Assembly: GCA_937898585.1 (NCBI GenBank)
Contig: CALDHR010000228.1
Coordinates: 1-36,016, forward strand
Reading direction: 5' to 3'
From: an uncultured Oligoflexia bacterium
GTDB taxonomy: Bacteria > Bdellovibrionota > Bacteriovoracia > Bacteriovoracales > Bacteriovoracaceae
Length of the DNA: 36,016 bases
The translations under genes were made by a program, and so were the position numbers. The notes below the pieces were generated by a model. The model was not told the origin of the DNA, did no database searches, and saw nothing but the letters and a program-made list of their open reading frames with translations. Position 1 is the stretch's first letter. The number at the start of each line of letters is the position of its first letter. Below are positions 16,181-24,964 of this stretch, one piece after another.

Positions 16181-18598
16181 TTGGAATTGCGTCAAGCATA
16201 TAAACATCCTCCTTGTCATCATTGTGGTCTTCCTTCTCTTTATCTTGTCTCTAAAAAGATTTTGGAAAAAGAATGCCACTTTTGTTGCCATGGTTGTCTT
16301 ACAGTCTATGAATTTATTCATGAGATGAAATTGAGTAATTATTATGATTTAAAAAAAAGTGCTGATAGCACAGAGAATAATCCCATTGATGCAGAGACGC
16401 TTAAGCAAAAAAAGTCATCCTATAGCTATATTGATTCAGATGTTTTTAAAAAGCAGTACGCTTTCAAAGAGGAGAAGGGAACTCAGAGTATGCTTTTTTT
16501 TGTTAAAGGCGTTCACTGTTTGGCCTGCGTTTGGATTTTTGAAAAAATCAAAGAGATGGTTCCTCATGTAATTGACTCTTCTCTTTTTCTCAATCGTTCT
16601 TTAGCGAAAATAACCATTGAAGAAGGAACAGCATTTCAAGATGTTCTTTTACTTATTAATAAGTTTGGTTATAGCGCCCATCCCGTTAAAGAGGATAAAG
16701 AAGCTGCTTTTTATCAAAAAAAAGAGAATCAAAAAATCCTTCTAAAGCTTGGAGTAGCGGGGTTTTGTACCGCTCAAATTATGATGAATTCTGTGGCCTT
16801 ATATGTAGGAGCAGAAGGATTTTGGGCCATCTTATTTAACAGGCTTAATTGTCTTTTTATTTTACCCATTGTTTTCTATAGTGCCATCCCCTTTTATGAG
16901 ACAAGCTATCAGTCGATTAAGCAAAAAAGTATTTCCCTTGATATCCCCATTGTCTTGGCCCTTTTATTGGGAACAATGCATGGTTTTTTTAAAGTTTTCA
17001 CAGGCACAGGAGATGGTTATTTTGATACCCTGAGCACGCTTATTTTCCTTCTCCTGGGTTCGCGTTATTTTTTGCGCAGAATGCAGCAGAGTAATATGGA
17101 TCATCTCTCATGGACTTCTTTTTTGAAAAACGACAAGATTACACTTCTCTCCAAGGAAGGAGAAAAATCTGTTATCCACATGGATCTTCTCAAAAAAGGC
17201 GATGTTGTTTTTGTCTCTCCAGGAGAAATCATTCCCGTTGATGGAATGATCAAAGAAGGATCATCTCAAATTTCAAATTCTCTTTTAACAGGAGAATCGT
17301 TTCCCATAAAAGTGAAAAGTGGAGACAAAATATTTTCTGGCTCCACTAATATAAGCTCGCCGCTTATCATTGAGGCCCATGCTGTAAAAGAAGACTCTCA
17401 ATTGGGAAAAATGATCCTCGAGTTGCAACAAGGCTGGGGGGCAAAATCTTCAGTGGTAACATTTAGCGATAAAATGGCCAAATATCTGGTGAAGAGCATT
17501 CTTTTTTTGGCCTTTGTTCTTTTTATTTATTTTGGATTTATTCAACAAAATATGAGCGAAGGATTTTCGCGTATCCTTTCTATCATCATCATTAGCTGCC
17601 CTTGTGCTTTAGGATTGGCCGTTCCTCTCTCGATGATTCTTTCTCTAAAAGGGGCATTAAAAAAAGGTATCATCGTCAAAAGTGATATGGCCCTGCAGAA
17701 ATTGAGTGAAGCAAAAAATGTTTTTTTTGATAAAACAGGAACACTTACTTTCGGCCAAATTGCTGTTAGTAAATGGGAAGGAGAGAGTTCTCCTGAAATA
17801 AAAAAAATTATTTTAGGCCTAGAAGAGAACTCTCATCATGTTGTTGCTCTTGCCTTAAAAGATGATATTGGACGCAGTAATATTAAAAAAGACGAAAGAC
17901 TTTTGATAGAGGATATAAAGGAAATTCCAGGTCTTGGTGTTGAAGGAAGGATAGGCGAAGATTTTTATGAACTTCAGGCCGCTTCGTTTGATAAAGCTAA
18001 TAAAAATTTCTATTATTCAAAAATTGTTTTGCTTAAAAATAAAAAATTTGTCTGTAGTATTATCTTAAGTGATAAAATACGACCACAGGCCCATGAAGTC
18101 ATTTCTTTCTTGCAAAAAATAAAGATGAACCTTTTTATTCTCTCAGGAGACCGCTCGCAGAGTGTAAAATATCTAGGAGAGGAATTAAGCATTCAAAAGA
18201 AGAGAATTTTTTCTTCTCTTAGTCCTTTTGAAAAAAAAGAAATGATTCAATCTTTTAACAATACCGTCATGATAGGTGACGGTGCTAATGATGCTTTGGC
18301 ATTACAGGCCAGTGATGTGGGAATTGTGGTAAGCGGAGGGCTTTATGCAGGAATTCAGGCCGCTGATATTTATTTAACAAAAGCGGGAGTCAGACCCATT
18401 GGTGAAATTTTTATTCATGCAAAAAAAACAATACAACTCATAAAAATAAATACATTCTTTTCTCTTTTTTATAACATCTTAGGAGTGAGCTTTGCTCTTT
18501 TGGGAAAAGTAAATCCGTTATGGGCCGCTATTTTTATGCCCATTCAGGCATTAAGTGTTTTTTCCTATACACTTTTTTTTGCCAGGAAAAATTTATGA
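16181..18598 (+). CDS. ccoI: Copper-exporting P-type ATPase for cbb3 oxidase assembly (CcoI/FixI)
   Basis: The 805-aa membrane ATPase supplies copper to the CuB site of cbb3 oxidase. It begins with the FixI-type cysteine cluster CHHCG (12-16) and CHFCCHGC (32-39). A heavy-metal domain with CLAC at 113-116 follows, then eight predicted helices including the metal-transport motif CPC (473-475). TGES lies at 370-373, DKTGTLT with phospho-Asp517 at 517-523, and a later GDGAND hinge is present. The usual His-Pro pair of metal ATPases reads His-His (552-553). The start is TTG 16181. No ATG or GTG fits between it and the upstream stop. Its last bases overlap ccoS as ATGA. Confidence 0.93.
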   Translation: MELRQAYKHPPCHHCGLPSLYLVSKKILEKECHFCCHGCLTVYEFIHEMKLSNYYDLKKSADSTENNPIDAETLKQKKSSYSYIDSDVFKKQYAFKEEKGTQSMLFFVKGVHCLACVWIFEKIKEMVPHVIDSSLFLNRSLAKITIEEGTAFQDVLLLINKFGYSAHPVKEDKEAAFYQKKENQKILLKLGVAGFCTAQIMMNSVALYVGAEGFWAILFNRLNCLFILPIVFYSAIPFYETSYQSIKQKSISLDIPIVLALLLGTMHGFFKVFTGTGDGYFDTLSTLIFLLLGSRYFLRRMQQSNMDHLSWTSFLKNDKITLLSKEGEKSVIHMDLLKKGDVVFVSPGEIIPVDGMIKEGSSQISNSLLTGESFPIKVKSGDKIFSGSTNISSPLIIEAHAVKEDSQLGKMILELQQGWGAKSSVVTFSDKMAKYLVKSILFLAFVLFIYFGFIQQNMSEGFSRILSIIIISCPCALGLAVPLSMILSLKGALKKGIIVKSDMALQKLSEAKNVFFDKTGTLTFGQIAVSKWEGESSPEIKKIILGLEENSHHVVALALKDDIGRSNIKKDERLLIEDIKEIPGLGVEGRIGEDFYELQAASFDKANKNFYYSKIVLLKNKKFVCSIILSDKIRPQAHEVISFLQKIKMNLFILSGDRSQSVKYLGEELSIQKKRIFSSLSPFEKKEMIQSFNNTVMIGDGANDALALQASDVGIVVSGGLYAGIQAADIYLTKAGVRPIGEIFIHAKKTIQLIKINTFFSLFYNILGVSFALLGKVNPLWAAIFMPIQALSVFSYTLFFARKNL

Positions 18599-18780
18599 GT
18601 GTTGTTTTAATCCTACTTCCCATCTCTCTTTTGTTGGCCATTTTCTTTGCCTTGGGATTTTTTTGGAGTGTCAAAAATGGTCAGTATGATGAGTTGGACT
18701 CTCCTTCAATGAGTATTTTTCTAGAGGCGAAAAAAATAAATAAGTTTAATCATAAAATGAGGACTACTGATGATGAATGA
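18595..18780 (+). CDS. ccoS: cbb3 oxidase maturation protein CcoS
   Basis: The 61-aa protein has one N-terminal membrane helix and the CcoS-type sequence FFWSVKNGQYDELDSP after it, where the FW.v..gQydDl..P pattern is diagnostic. CcoS is needed to insert cofactors into the cbb3 oxidase. The start is the ATG overlapping the ccoI stop. A longer frame from 18520 lies inside ccoI and is not needed. The C-terminal 20 residues beyond the core are charged. It overlaps ccoN by 11 nt. Confidence 0.9.
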   Translation: MSVVLILLPISLLLAIFFALGFFWSVKNGQYDELDSPSMSIFLEAKKINKFNHKMRTTDDE

Positions 18781-20956
18781 AAAGAGCGAAAGTCAGCAGC
18801 AACATTTGGAGACATTTTCTTATGATGATGATGTCACTAAATTGTTTGTTACAGCAACGTTAATTTGGGGTGCGGTGGCCATGTTTCTGGGAGTTCTCGT
18901 GGCCTTTCAATTGGCCGACTGGAGACTAAACTTTGGTATTGAATGGCTTACTTTTGGTCGCCTTCGCCCTCTTCACACCAATGCGGCCATTTTTGCTTTT
19001 GCAGGAAATGGTTTCTTTGCCGGTATTTATCACTCCATGCAAAGGCTTTTAAAATGCCGCATGTTTAACGATACTTTGGGCCGCATTCATTTTTGGGGAT
19101 GGCAGCTTATTATTGTCTGTGCCGCCATCACCTTGCCCATGGGCCTCAGTCGAAGCAAAGAATACGCCGAACTTGAGTGGCCTATTGGCATTATGATCAC
19201 CATTGTTTGGGTGGTTTTTGCCGTTAACTTCTTTGGAACTCTTTTTAAACGACGTGAAAAACACATCTATGTGGCCATCTGGTTTTATATTGCCACTATT
19301 GTCACTGTCGCCGTTCTCCATATTGTGAACTCTTTGGCCATTCCTGTGAGTTGGACAAAAAGTTATTCTATCTATGCTGGTGTTCAAGATGCTCTTGTTC
19401 AGTGGTGGTACGGGCACAATGCGGTGGCCTTCTTTTTGACGACACCTTTTTTAGGTTTGATGTATTATTTTGTTCCTAAGGCCGCTAACCGTCCGATTTA
19501 CAGTTATCGCCTCTCAATTATTCATTTTTGGTCATTAGTTTTTCTCTATATTTGGGCCGGCCCTCATCATCTTCTCTACAGTGCTCTTCCTGAATGGGTT
19601 CAGACGCTGGGAGTTGTCTTTAGTATTTCTCTTTGGGCCCCCAGCTGGGGAGGGATGATTAATGGACTCCTCACAATTCGCGGTGTTTGGCATCGTTTGA
19701 GAACGGATCATACGCTTAAGTTTTTGGCCACCGCCTTGACCTTCTACGGGATGTCTACTTTTGAAGGGCCTCTTCTTTCCATTAAATCTGTGAACTCTCT
19801 TGCTCATTTTACTAGTTGGATTGTCGGTCATGTTCACAGTGGGACAATTGGATGGAATTATTTTATGGTGGCGGGGATTTTTTATTATCTTATTCCCTAC
19901 CTTTGGAAAACAAAACTCTACTCGCAAAAGCTCGGGCATTTACATTTTTGGACGGCCACCATCGGTCTTCTTTTTTATATTGTCTCCATGTGGGTTGCAG
20001 GTGTTACACAAGGACTTATGTGGCGTGCCATTGATCAGACGACGGGAATGCTTGTTTATCCTAATTTTGTAGAGACAGTTATTCGCATTGTTCCCATGTA
20101 TTGGATTCGTGCCTTTGGAGGCGTTCTTGTTCTGACATCATTTCTTATTATGATGTATAACTTTTATAAAACAATCCAAGGTGCTCCGAAAAAAGTTAAA
20201 CCAGAAGAGTTTCAAGCACCGGCCCTTCATGCTCAAAAACATGAAGCAACGCAAGGCCATCGAAAGCTGGAAGGGTTACCGGCCATTTTTTCTGTATTAG
20301 TGGTTATCGCTATTTTAGTGGGAAGTGCGATAGAAATTCTCCCCGGTCTTTTATCTAATCATTTCATTGAAGAAAATCCCGATATAAAACCTCTCACGGC
20401 CTTAGAGCAAGCAGGGCGCGATATTTATACGAGGGAAGGATGTTTTTACTGTCATTCGCAAATGATTCGGCCCATGCCTCACGAGACAATGCGCTACGGG
20501 AAACGATCAACGGCCGCAGAGTATGTCTATGATCATCCTTTTCAATGGGGATCGCGTCGTACAGGACCAGATCTTGCGCGTATCGGCGGAAAATACCCCA
20601 ATATGTGGCATTACCGCCATATGATTGATCCTCGCGAAATGACTCCTGGCTCTATTATGCCTGTCTATGATTGGCTTATTTATAGAGAAATTGATTTTGA
20701 GATTCTTCCTGAAAAATTAACGGCCCTACGAAAAGTGGGAGTTCCCTACAGTGATGAAGAAATTCAAAATGCAGTGGCCGATGCAAAAGAGCAGGCCGAA
20801 TCAGTCTCTTATATGCTTACAGAGACAGGAGTTGATGCCTCTATTCAGGATAAAGAAATTGTGGCCCTCATCGCTTACTTGCAAAGACTAGGAGTTGATG
20901 CAGGAGAATCAACAGAATTTCAATTTACAGAAGAAAATCTGGAGGCCGAAGAATGA
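18770..20956 (+). CDS. ccoNO: cbb3-type cytochrome c oxidase, fused subunits I and II (CcoN-CcoO)
   Basis: The 728-aa protein joins the catalytic subunit CcoN (about 20-475) to the mono-haem subunit CcoO (about 500-728). All CcoN ligands align with the Pseudomonas stutzeri enzyme at a constant offset of 9: low-spin haem His69 and His356, high-spin haem His354, CuB His216, His266 and His267, and cross-linked Tyr260. The CcoO part has a membrane helix (about 505-525), haem c motif CFYCH at 558-562 and the ligand Met630 in GSIMPVYDW. It reduces O2 to water and pumps protons at low oxygen. The start is ATG 18770 or the adjacent 18773. It overlaps ccoS by 11 nt and ccoQ by 4 nt. Confidence 0.97.
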   Translation: MMNEKSESQQQHLETFSYDDDVTKLFVTATLIWGAVAMFLGVLVAFQLADWRLNFGIEWLTFGRLRPLHTNAAIFAFAGNGFFAGIYHSMQRLLKCRMFNDTLGRIHFWGWQLIIVCAAITLPMGLSRSKEYAELEWPIGIMITIVWVVFAVNFFGTLFKRREKHIYVAIWFYIATIVTVAVLHIVNSLAIPVSWTKSYSIYAGVQDALVQWWYGHNAVAFFLTTPFLGLMYYFVPKAANRPIYSYRLSIIHFWSLVFLYIWAGPHHLLYSALPEWVQTLGVVFSISLWAPSWGGMINGLLTIRGVWHRLRTDHTLKFLATALTFYGMSTFEGPLLSIKSVNSLAHFTSWIVGHVHSGTIGWNYFMVAGIFYYLIPYLWKTKLYSQKLGHLHFWTATIGLLFYIVSMWVAGVTQGLMWRAIDQTTGMLVYPNFVETVIRIVPMYWIRAFGGVLVLTSFLIMMYNFYKTIQGAPKKVKPEEFQAPALHAQKHEATQGHRKLEGLPAIFSVLVVIAILVGSAIEILPGLLSNHFIEENPDIKPLTALEQAGRDIYTREGCFYCHSQMIRPMPHETMRYGKRSTAAEYVYDHPFQWGSRRTGPDLARIGGKYPNMWHYRHMIDPREMTPGSIMPVYDWLIYREIDFEILPEKLTALRKVGVPYSDEEIQNAVADAKEQAESVSYMLTETGVDASIQDKEIVALIAYLQRLGVDAGESTEFQFTEENLEAEE

Positions 20957-21123
20957 AATCTGAAGTTTTAACTCAAGCAACAAATCTATGGCCGCAGATT
21001 TTTGCTCTTTTTATTTTTATCGCTGTTTTTGTAGGGGCCTGTCTTTGGATTTTTCGCAAAAACTCAGCAAAAGTTTATGATGAAATGGCCAATATCCCCT
21101 TGGAAAAAGGACAAAAAAGATGA
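20953..21123 (+). CDS. ccoQ: cbb3 oxidase small subunit CcoQ-like protein
   Basis: A 56-aa frame fits exactly between ccoNO and ccoP, overlapping each by 4 nt (ATGA junctions). It has one membrane helix (about 13-34, LWPQIFALFIFIAVFVGACLW) and then a short cytoplasmic tail ending KGQKR. Size, topology and position match CcoQ, the single-helix subunit that stabilises the oxidase. Sequence conservation in this family is weak, so position carries most of the argument. Confidence 0.82.
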   Translation: MKSEVLTQATNLWPQIFALFIFIAVFVGACLWIFRKNSAKVYDEMANIPLEKGQKR

Positions 21124-21764
21124 ATGACGACAATAAGACAGATCATAATGACAACCAATTGAGTGAAGAAGATAAAGCACTTCTTTTGGATCATAACTAT
21201 GATGGAATCCAAGAATTAGATTATCCTTTGCCAAGATGGTGGCTTGTGACTTTTTGGGGGGCGATTTTATTTTCTATTCCCTACTTTATTTACTTTGTCT
21301 TTATGAATGGTCCTAGTTTAAATGACAGTTACAATATGGATGTTAAAGAAATTAAAAAACTTCAACATAACTATTTCAAAGAACTGGCCATTTTTAAACC
21401 AGAAGTCTATGCCAGTATCTCTCAGACACCTGAAATGGTAGATTTTGGTGAAAAACTTTTTGTGCAAAACTGCACTCCTTGCCACGGTCCTAATGCCGAG
21501 GGATATATTGGGCCAAATTTAACAGATGGTTACTGGATGTATTCAGAGGGAACACCTGAGACAGTTTATCCTTTTGTTTTAATGGGAGCACCCGCAGCAG
21601 GGATGCCAGCATGGGCCGATAAACTCTCTGAAGATGAAGTTTACGCTGTTATTAGTTATGTTATGACTATTCAGGGGCGTGAGCAGGTAAATCCAAAGAT
21701 TCCTCAAGGAGAGTTTTTTCCTTCAGAGAGATTGCCAGAACCTAGAACATTACCAAGTGAGTAA
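21120..21764 (+). CDS. ccoP: cbb3 oxidase subunit III (CcoP), single-haem form
   Basis: The 214-aa protein has the CcoP N-terminal pattern (YDGIQELDYPLPRWW, then a membrane helix at about 41-62) and a periplasmic cytochrome domain. That domain has haem motif CTPCH at 118-122 and axial Met162 in GMPAW. Standard CcoP is near 300 aa with two haem c domains. Only one CxxCH is present here, so one domain is missing. The reading frame is intact and the C-terminus (PERTLPSE-like, Pro/Glu-rich) looks natural, so this is not a truncation by mutation. It overlaps ccoQ by 4 nt and is followed after 6 nt by ccoG. Confidence 0.93.
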   Translation: MNDDNKTDHNDNQLSEEDKALLLDHNYDGIQELDYPLPRWWLVTFWGAILFSIPYFIYFVFMNGPSLNDSYNMDVKEIKKLQHNYFKELAIFKPEVYASISQTPEMVDFGEKLFVQNCTPCHGPNAEGYIGPNLTDGYWMYSEGTPETVYPFVLMGAPAAGMPAWADKLSEDEVYAVISYVMTIQGREQVNPKIPQGEFFPSERLPEPRTLPSE

Positions 21765-21770
21765 AGAAGA

Positions 21771-23189
21771 GTGACAAAAAATATTAATGATCTTCATGAT
21801 GAGCGTTTGGCCACCACGGATGAAAATGGGAAGAGAATTTATCTTTATCCGGAAGATGTTCATGGGAAATGGAAAAACGCGAGGCTGACAGTTTATTGGT
21901 TTCTCATTGTCATCTATCTTGTGATTCCTTGGGTTAATTTTAATGGAAAGCAAGTTCTTCTTTTTAATATTATTGAGCGAGAATTTGTTTTTTTTGGGAC
22001 GAGTTTTTGGGGACATGACGTCCCTCTTTTGGCCTTTGTTTTACTCTCTTTTATTTTTTTTATTGGTCTTGTGACGTCAATTTTAGGGAGAGTTTGGTGT
22101 GGATGGGCCTGTCCTCAGACAGTCTTTATTCATACAATTTTTTTTCAGATTGAACGTTTAGTAGAAGGCCATGCTCGTCATAGGCGAAGTCTGGACAAAG
22201 AAAAAATGGGAGGGCGCAAATTTTTTATCAAGGCCCTTAAGTGGCTTCTTTTTCTTTTAGTTTCTTTAATCATTTCTCACTCTTTTTTGGGCTATTTTGT
22301 AGGAGCAAGAAATCTTCTTCATATGGTGACGGCCGATCCTCTTGAGCATTGGACAAGCTTTTTAACGATGCTAGGAGTGACGGGAATTATTCTCTTTGAT
22401 TTTGGTTGGTTTCGCGAACAGTTTTGCCTTATTGCTTGCCCTTATGGTCGCTTTCAAAGTGTGATGATGGATGAAAATTCTCTTGTGGTTGCTTATGATG
22501 CCAAAAGAGGCGAGCCAAGGCGCAATACTGATGTCAAAAAAGAAGATGAAGGTGATTGTATTAACTGTCACTGGTGTGTGAAAGTTTGTCCCACAGGAGT
22601 TGATATTCGCCGCGGAACTCAAATGGAGTGTATTGCGTGTACGGCCTGTATTGATGCTTGTGACACTATTATGGAGAAGGTGAAAAAACCAAAAGGGCTT
22701 ATTCGTTATTCTAGCGAAAAAGAACTCGCGGGAGGAACAACGACACTTTTTTCTCCTCGTGTTCTTATTTATGGAAGTGCTCTTCTCTTTTTTGTGGGAA
22801 TTTTTCTCTTCACTTTGAATTCTACCAATAAACTCTCTGTCATACTTCTGCGCGGAAGCAATACACCCTTTAGTGTCGTCGAGGCCACCAAAGATGTTTT
22901 AAATCACTATAAAGTTGAGTTTCACTATAACGGGAAAGAACACTACGATCTTTATTTTACAGTGCCTGATAAATTTCAAAAAGAAGGTCTGCGCTTAGTG
23001 ACTCCTCGAATTCCTTTTTCTATGGATGCGGGACGAAAAAAAATAGCGCATCTTTTTTTCAAGTTTCCTTCTTCTTTTCTTAAGAATGGAAAGAGAATAT
23101 TGTCGTTAGAAATTTATAATGGAAAACCTCATGAAAAAGGAGTTCTTATTTTAACAAAAGAAGTCACTCTCATAGGACCTTATGAATGA
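21771..23189 (+). CDS. ccoG: cbb3 oxidase accessory iron-sulfur protein CcoG (FixG)
   Basis: The 472-aa inner-membrane protein has CcoG features: a cytoplasmic N-terminus, helices near 42-58, 85-105 and 155-175, the motif WCGWACPQTVF (109-119) and FCLIACPYGRFQ. A ferredoxin domain has CINCHWCVKVCP and CIACTACIDAC. The C-terminal periplasmic immunoglobulin-like domain starts after the last helix (about 325-345). CcoG is reported to act in copper reduction for oxidase assembly. The start is GTG 21771 with AAGAAG just upstream, 6 nt after ccoP. It overlaps the next gene by 8 nt. Confidence 0.94.
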   Translation: MTKNINDLHDERLATTDENGKRIYLYPEDVHGKWKNARLTVYWFLIVIYLVIPWVNFNGKQVLLFNIIEREFVFFGTSFWGHDVPLLAFVLLSFIFFIGLVTSILGRVWCGWACPQTVFIHTIFFQIERLVEGHARHRRSLDKEKMGGRKFFIKALKWLLFLLVSLIISHSFLGYFVGARNLLHMVTADPLEHWTSFLTMLGVTGIILFDFGWFREQFCLIACPYGRFQSVMMDENSLVVAYDAKRGEPRRNTDVKKEDEGDCINCHWCVKVCPTGVDIRRGTQMECIACTACIDACDTIMEKVKKPKGLIRYSSEKELAGGTTTLFSPRVLIYGSALLFFVGIFLFTLNSTNKLSVILLRGSNTPFSVVEATKDVLNHYKVEFHYNGKEHYDLYFTVPDKFQKEGLRLVTPRIPFSMDAGRKKIAHLFFKFPSSFLKNGKRILSLEIYNGKPHEKGVLILTKEVTLIGPYE

Positions 23190-23925
23190 GCTATTAGAAA
23201 AAATTCAATATTTTGATTTTCCTTTTGAAGTGCAGCAGGCCTCAGGATTATCTTTACTGCTGGTCACCTTTCTAGCGGGGCTTTTTGGAAGTCTTCACTG
23301 TTTAGGAATGTGCGGGGGGCTCGTGTTAGCTGTGGCCCACAGCTGGCGAGAGAATATTCTCTATCAAATAGGACGACTCATTGGCTATCTTGGAGTGGGG
23401 CTTTTGGCCGGAATGTTAGGGAAAGGATTAATTGAAAATATATCGCAGAAAATCTCTTCATATGCTTTTCTTATTTTAGGAATGACGCTCATTCTTTTAG
23501 GTCTTCGTCCTTTTATAAAACTGAAGTTAAGCTTGAAGTTTGATTTTTTGAAAAAGATAAATGTTTCTGTCTTTTTTCATCGTTTAGGGCAGAAGATCTA
23601 CCGATCAAAATTAAAGGGTAGTCAAAAATCATTTATGGTTGGCCTTTTCTCTGTTTTTCTTCCCTGTGGTCTTTTGTACGGAGTTGTTTTTGTGGTGATG
23701 AGTTTTCATAGGCCTATGATGGGGGCGCTGGCCCTCTTTAGTTTTTGGCTGGGAACATTGCCGGCCATGCTATTGGCCATTAGACCTCTTAAGAAACTTC
23801 TCTTTCCTCTTGTTTCTCGTTCTCCGCAAATCATGGGACTTCTCTTTATTCTATTAGGGGTTATGACGTTGGCCTTTCGCTATTACAGCTTTTTTTCCTC
23901 TGGAGGAAAAAGCTGCTGTCATTGA
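23182..23925 (+). CDS. DsbD_2/TauE-SafE-type membrane protein of the cbb3 cluster
   Basis: The 247-aa protein has six or so membrane helices with the signature GLFGSLHCLGMCGGLVLAV (34-52) and the second half-repeat VFLPCGLLYGVVF. This Cys-containing family (Pfam DsbD_2, often annotated sulfite exporter TauE/SafE) is commonly found beside ccoI/ccoS and is thought to take part in copper or thiol handling during oxidase maturation. The C-terminus ends GGKSCCH, a possible metal-binding tail. It overlaps ccoG by 8 nt. A strong hairpin occupies its last codons. Confidence 0.8.
   Translation: MNELLEKIQYFDFPFEVQQASGLSLLLVTFLAGLFGSLHCLGMCGGLVLAVAHSWRENILYQIGRLIGYLGVGLLAGMLGKGLIENISQKISSYAFLILGMTLILLGLRPFIKLKLSLKFDFLKKINVSVFFHRLGQKIYRSKLKGSQKSFMVGLFSVFLPCGLLYGVVFVVMSFHRPMMGALALFSFWLGTLPAMLLAIRPLKKLLFPLVSRSPQIMGLLFILLGVMTLAFRYYSFFSSGGKSCCH
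23886..23915 (+). other. Stable hairpin in the last codons of the DsbD_2-type gene
   Basis: CAGC, seven T, CCTC, a TG loop, GAGG, five A and GCTG form a 13-bp stem with two extra T on one side. It ends 7 nt before the stop codon TGA. No T-run follows, so it is not a standard terminator. It may protect or separate the upstream oxidase message. Confidence 0.4.
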
Positions 23926-23980
23926 AGCAAAATTTTAATTCAAAAAATATATCAACGTAATTGAGGAGAATTCATTAAAA

Positions 23981-24352
23981 ATGAAAAGTTCAAAATGGTC
24001 TGTTTTGCTTCTTTTAGTTCTTTACTTAACGGCCTTTCTTTTAGAGCTTTATGCTTTTCACGGTCTTCATTGGCAGCGGACACATCCCTTTTATCAAGGA
24101 CTCTCTTTTTTAAAGTTCAATTCACTTTTTGTCTTGATTCTTCATTTCTGCGCCGCCAGCAAGATTCTTTTTTTTCCGCTTCTTTTTAGATTGAGCTTTT
24201 TTATCTCTTTAGTTTTATTCCCAGGTGGAATGCTTCTTAAATATTTGGGATATTCATCCTTTGGCAGACTTACTCCTTTAGGGGGAGGACTTTTTCTTTT
24301 GACTCTGTTACTCTTAATTTTTTGGAACACCATCAAGCGAGGGCGTCGTTGA
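23981..24352 (+). CDS. Small multi-pass membrane protein, function unknown
   Basis: I do not recognise this 123-aa protein. It has four probable membrane helices (about 7-27, 45-60, 65-85 and 98-115) and a basic end (KRGRR). An upstream GAGGAG about 13 nt from ATG 23981 may serve as ribosome site. It lies 55 nt after the oxidase cluster and overlaps the adenosyltransferase start by 4 nt (TTGA). It may therefore be co-expressed with either group. Confidence 0.65.
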   Translation: MKSSKWSVLLLLVLYLTAFLLELYAFHGLHWQRTHPFYQGLSFLKFNSLFVLILHFCAASKILFFPLLFRLSFFISLVLFPGGMLLKYLGYSSFGRLTPLGGGLFLLTLLLLIFWNTIKRGRR

Positions 24353-24912
24353 AAATTTATACCAAAACAGGTGACAAAGGTGAGAGTTCTCTTTTTAGTG
24401 GCGAGAGAGTCAAAAAAAATCATCACCGCCTTGAATGTTATGGTTCCATTGATGAATTAAACGTCGCCCTTGGGTTTCTTCTTACGGCCCTAGATTCAGC
24501 AAAAAAAAGCGAAGGAGAGCGACAACTCTTAGACAAAATTCAATCAAATCTTTTTAAACTGGGCTCCTTTTTGGCCACCACTCCCGCCAACTGGTCTTCC
24601 CTTAAGCTGAGTTTTCTCATGAAGGAAGATGTAGAGGAACTAGAAAAGGCGATGGATGAATGGGATAAAGAGCTTCCTCCTCTCAAAAATTTTATTCTGC
24701 CTGGAAGCTCAACTCCCGCTAACGATGCTCATTGGGCCAGAGTGATAACGCGAAAAGTAGAGCGGCAAATGGTGGCGCTGCAAGGAGAAGAGGCAGATTC
24801 TCTTCCTCCCTTGGCCCTTCATTACATCAACCGCCTTTCTGATCTTTTCTTTGTCTTGGCGCGTTTTCTCGATAAAAAGCAAGGGATCTCTGAGCGAGTA
24901 TGGGTTCCCTAA
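24349..24912 (+). CDS. ATP:cob(I)alamin adenosyltransferase, PduO type
   Basis: The 187-aa enzyme makes adenosylcobalamin from cob(I)alamin and ATP. The N-terminal phosphate loop KIYTKTGDKGESSLFSGERV (2-21) and the later CYGSIDELNVALGF follow the PduO/MMAB pattern, as do the RKVER helix and YINRLSDLFFVLARFLD near the C-terminus. I chose TTG 24349, which gives the canonical start MKIYTKTGDKG, has GAGGG 5 nt upstream and couples with the previous stop. A TTG at 24322 in the same frame adds nine unlike residues. Its product is the cofactor of IcmF encoded at 12323. Confidence 0.92.
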   Translation: MKIYTKTGDKGESSLFSGERVKKNHHRLECYGSIDELNVALGFLLTALDSAKKSEGERQLLDKIQSNLFKLGSFLATTPANWSSLKLSFLMKEDVEELEKAMDEWDKELPPLKNFILPGSSTPANDAHWARVITRKVERQMVALQGEEADSLPPLALHYINRLSDLFFVLARFLDKKQGISERVWVP

Positions 24913-24964
24913 AATGAATTTTTCCTTTAATCTCTACTGAAAATGAATAAGGGAGAGGTTTTCA

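Noticed and set aside
19049-19939. Minus-strand ORFs of 122 and 134 aa inside ccoNO
   Set aside because: They are mirror frames of a fully conserved oxidase gene with no start signals or domain content.
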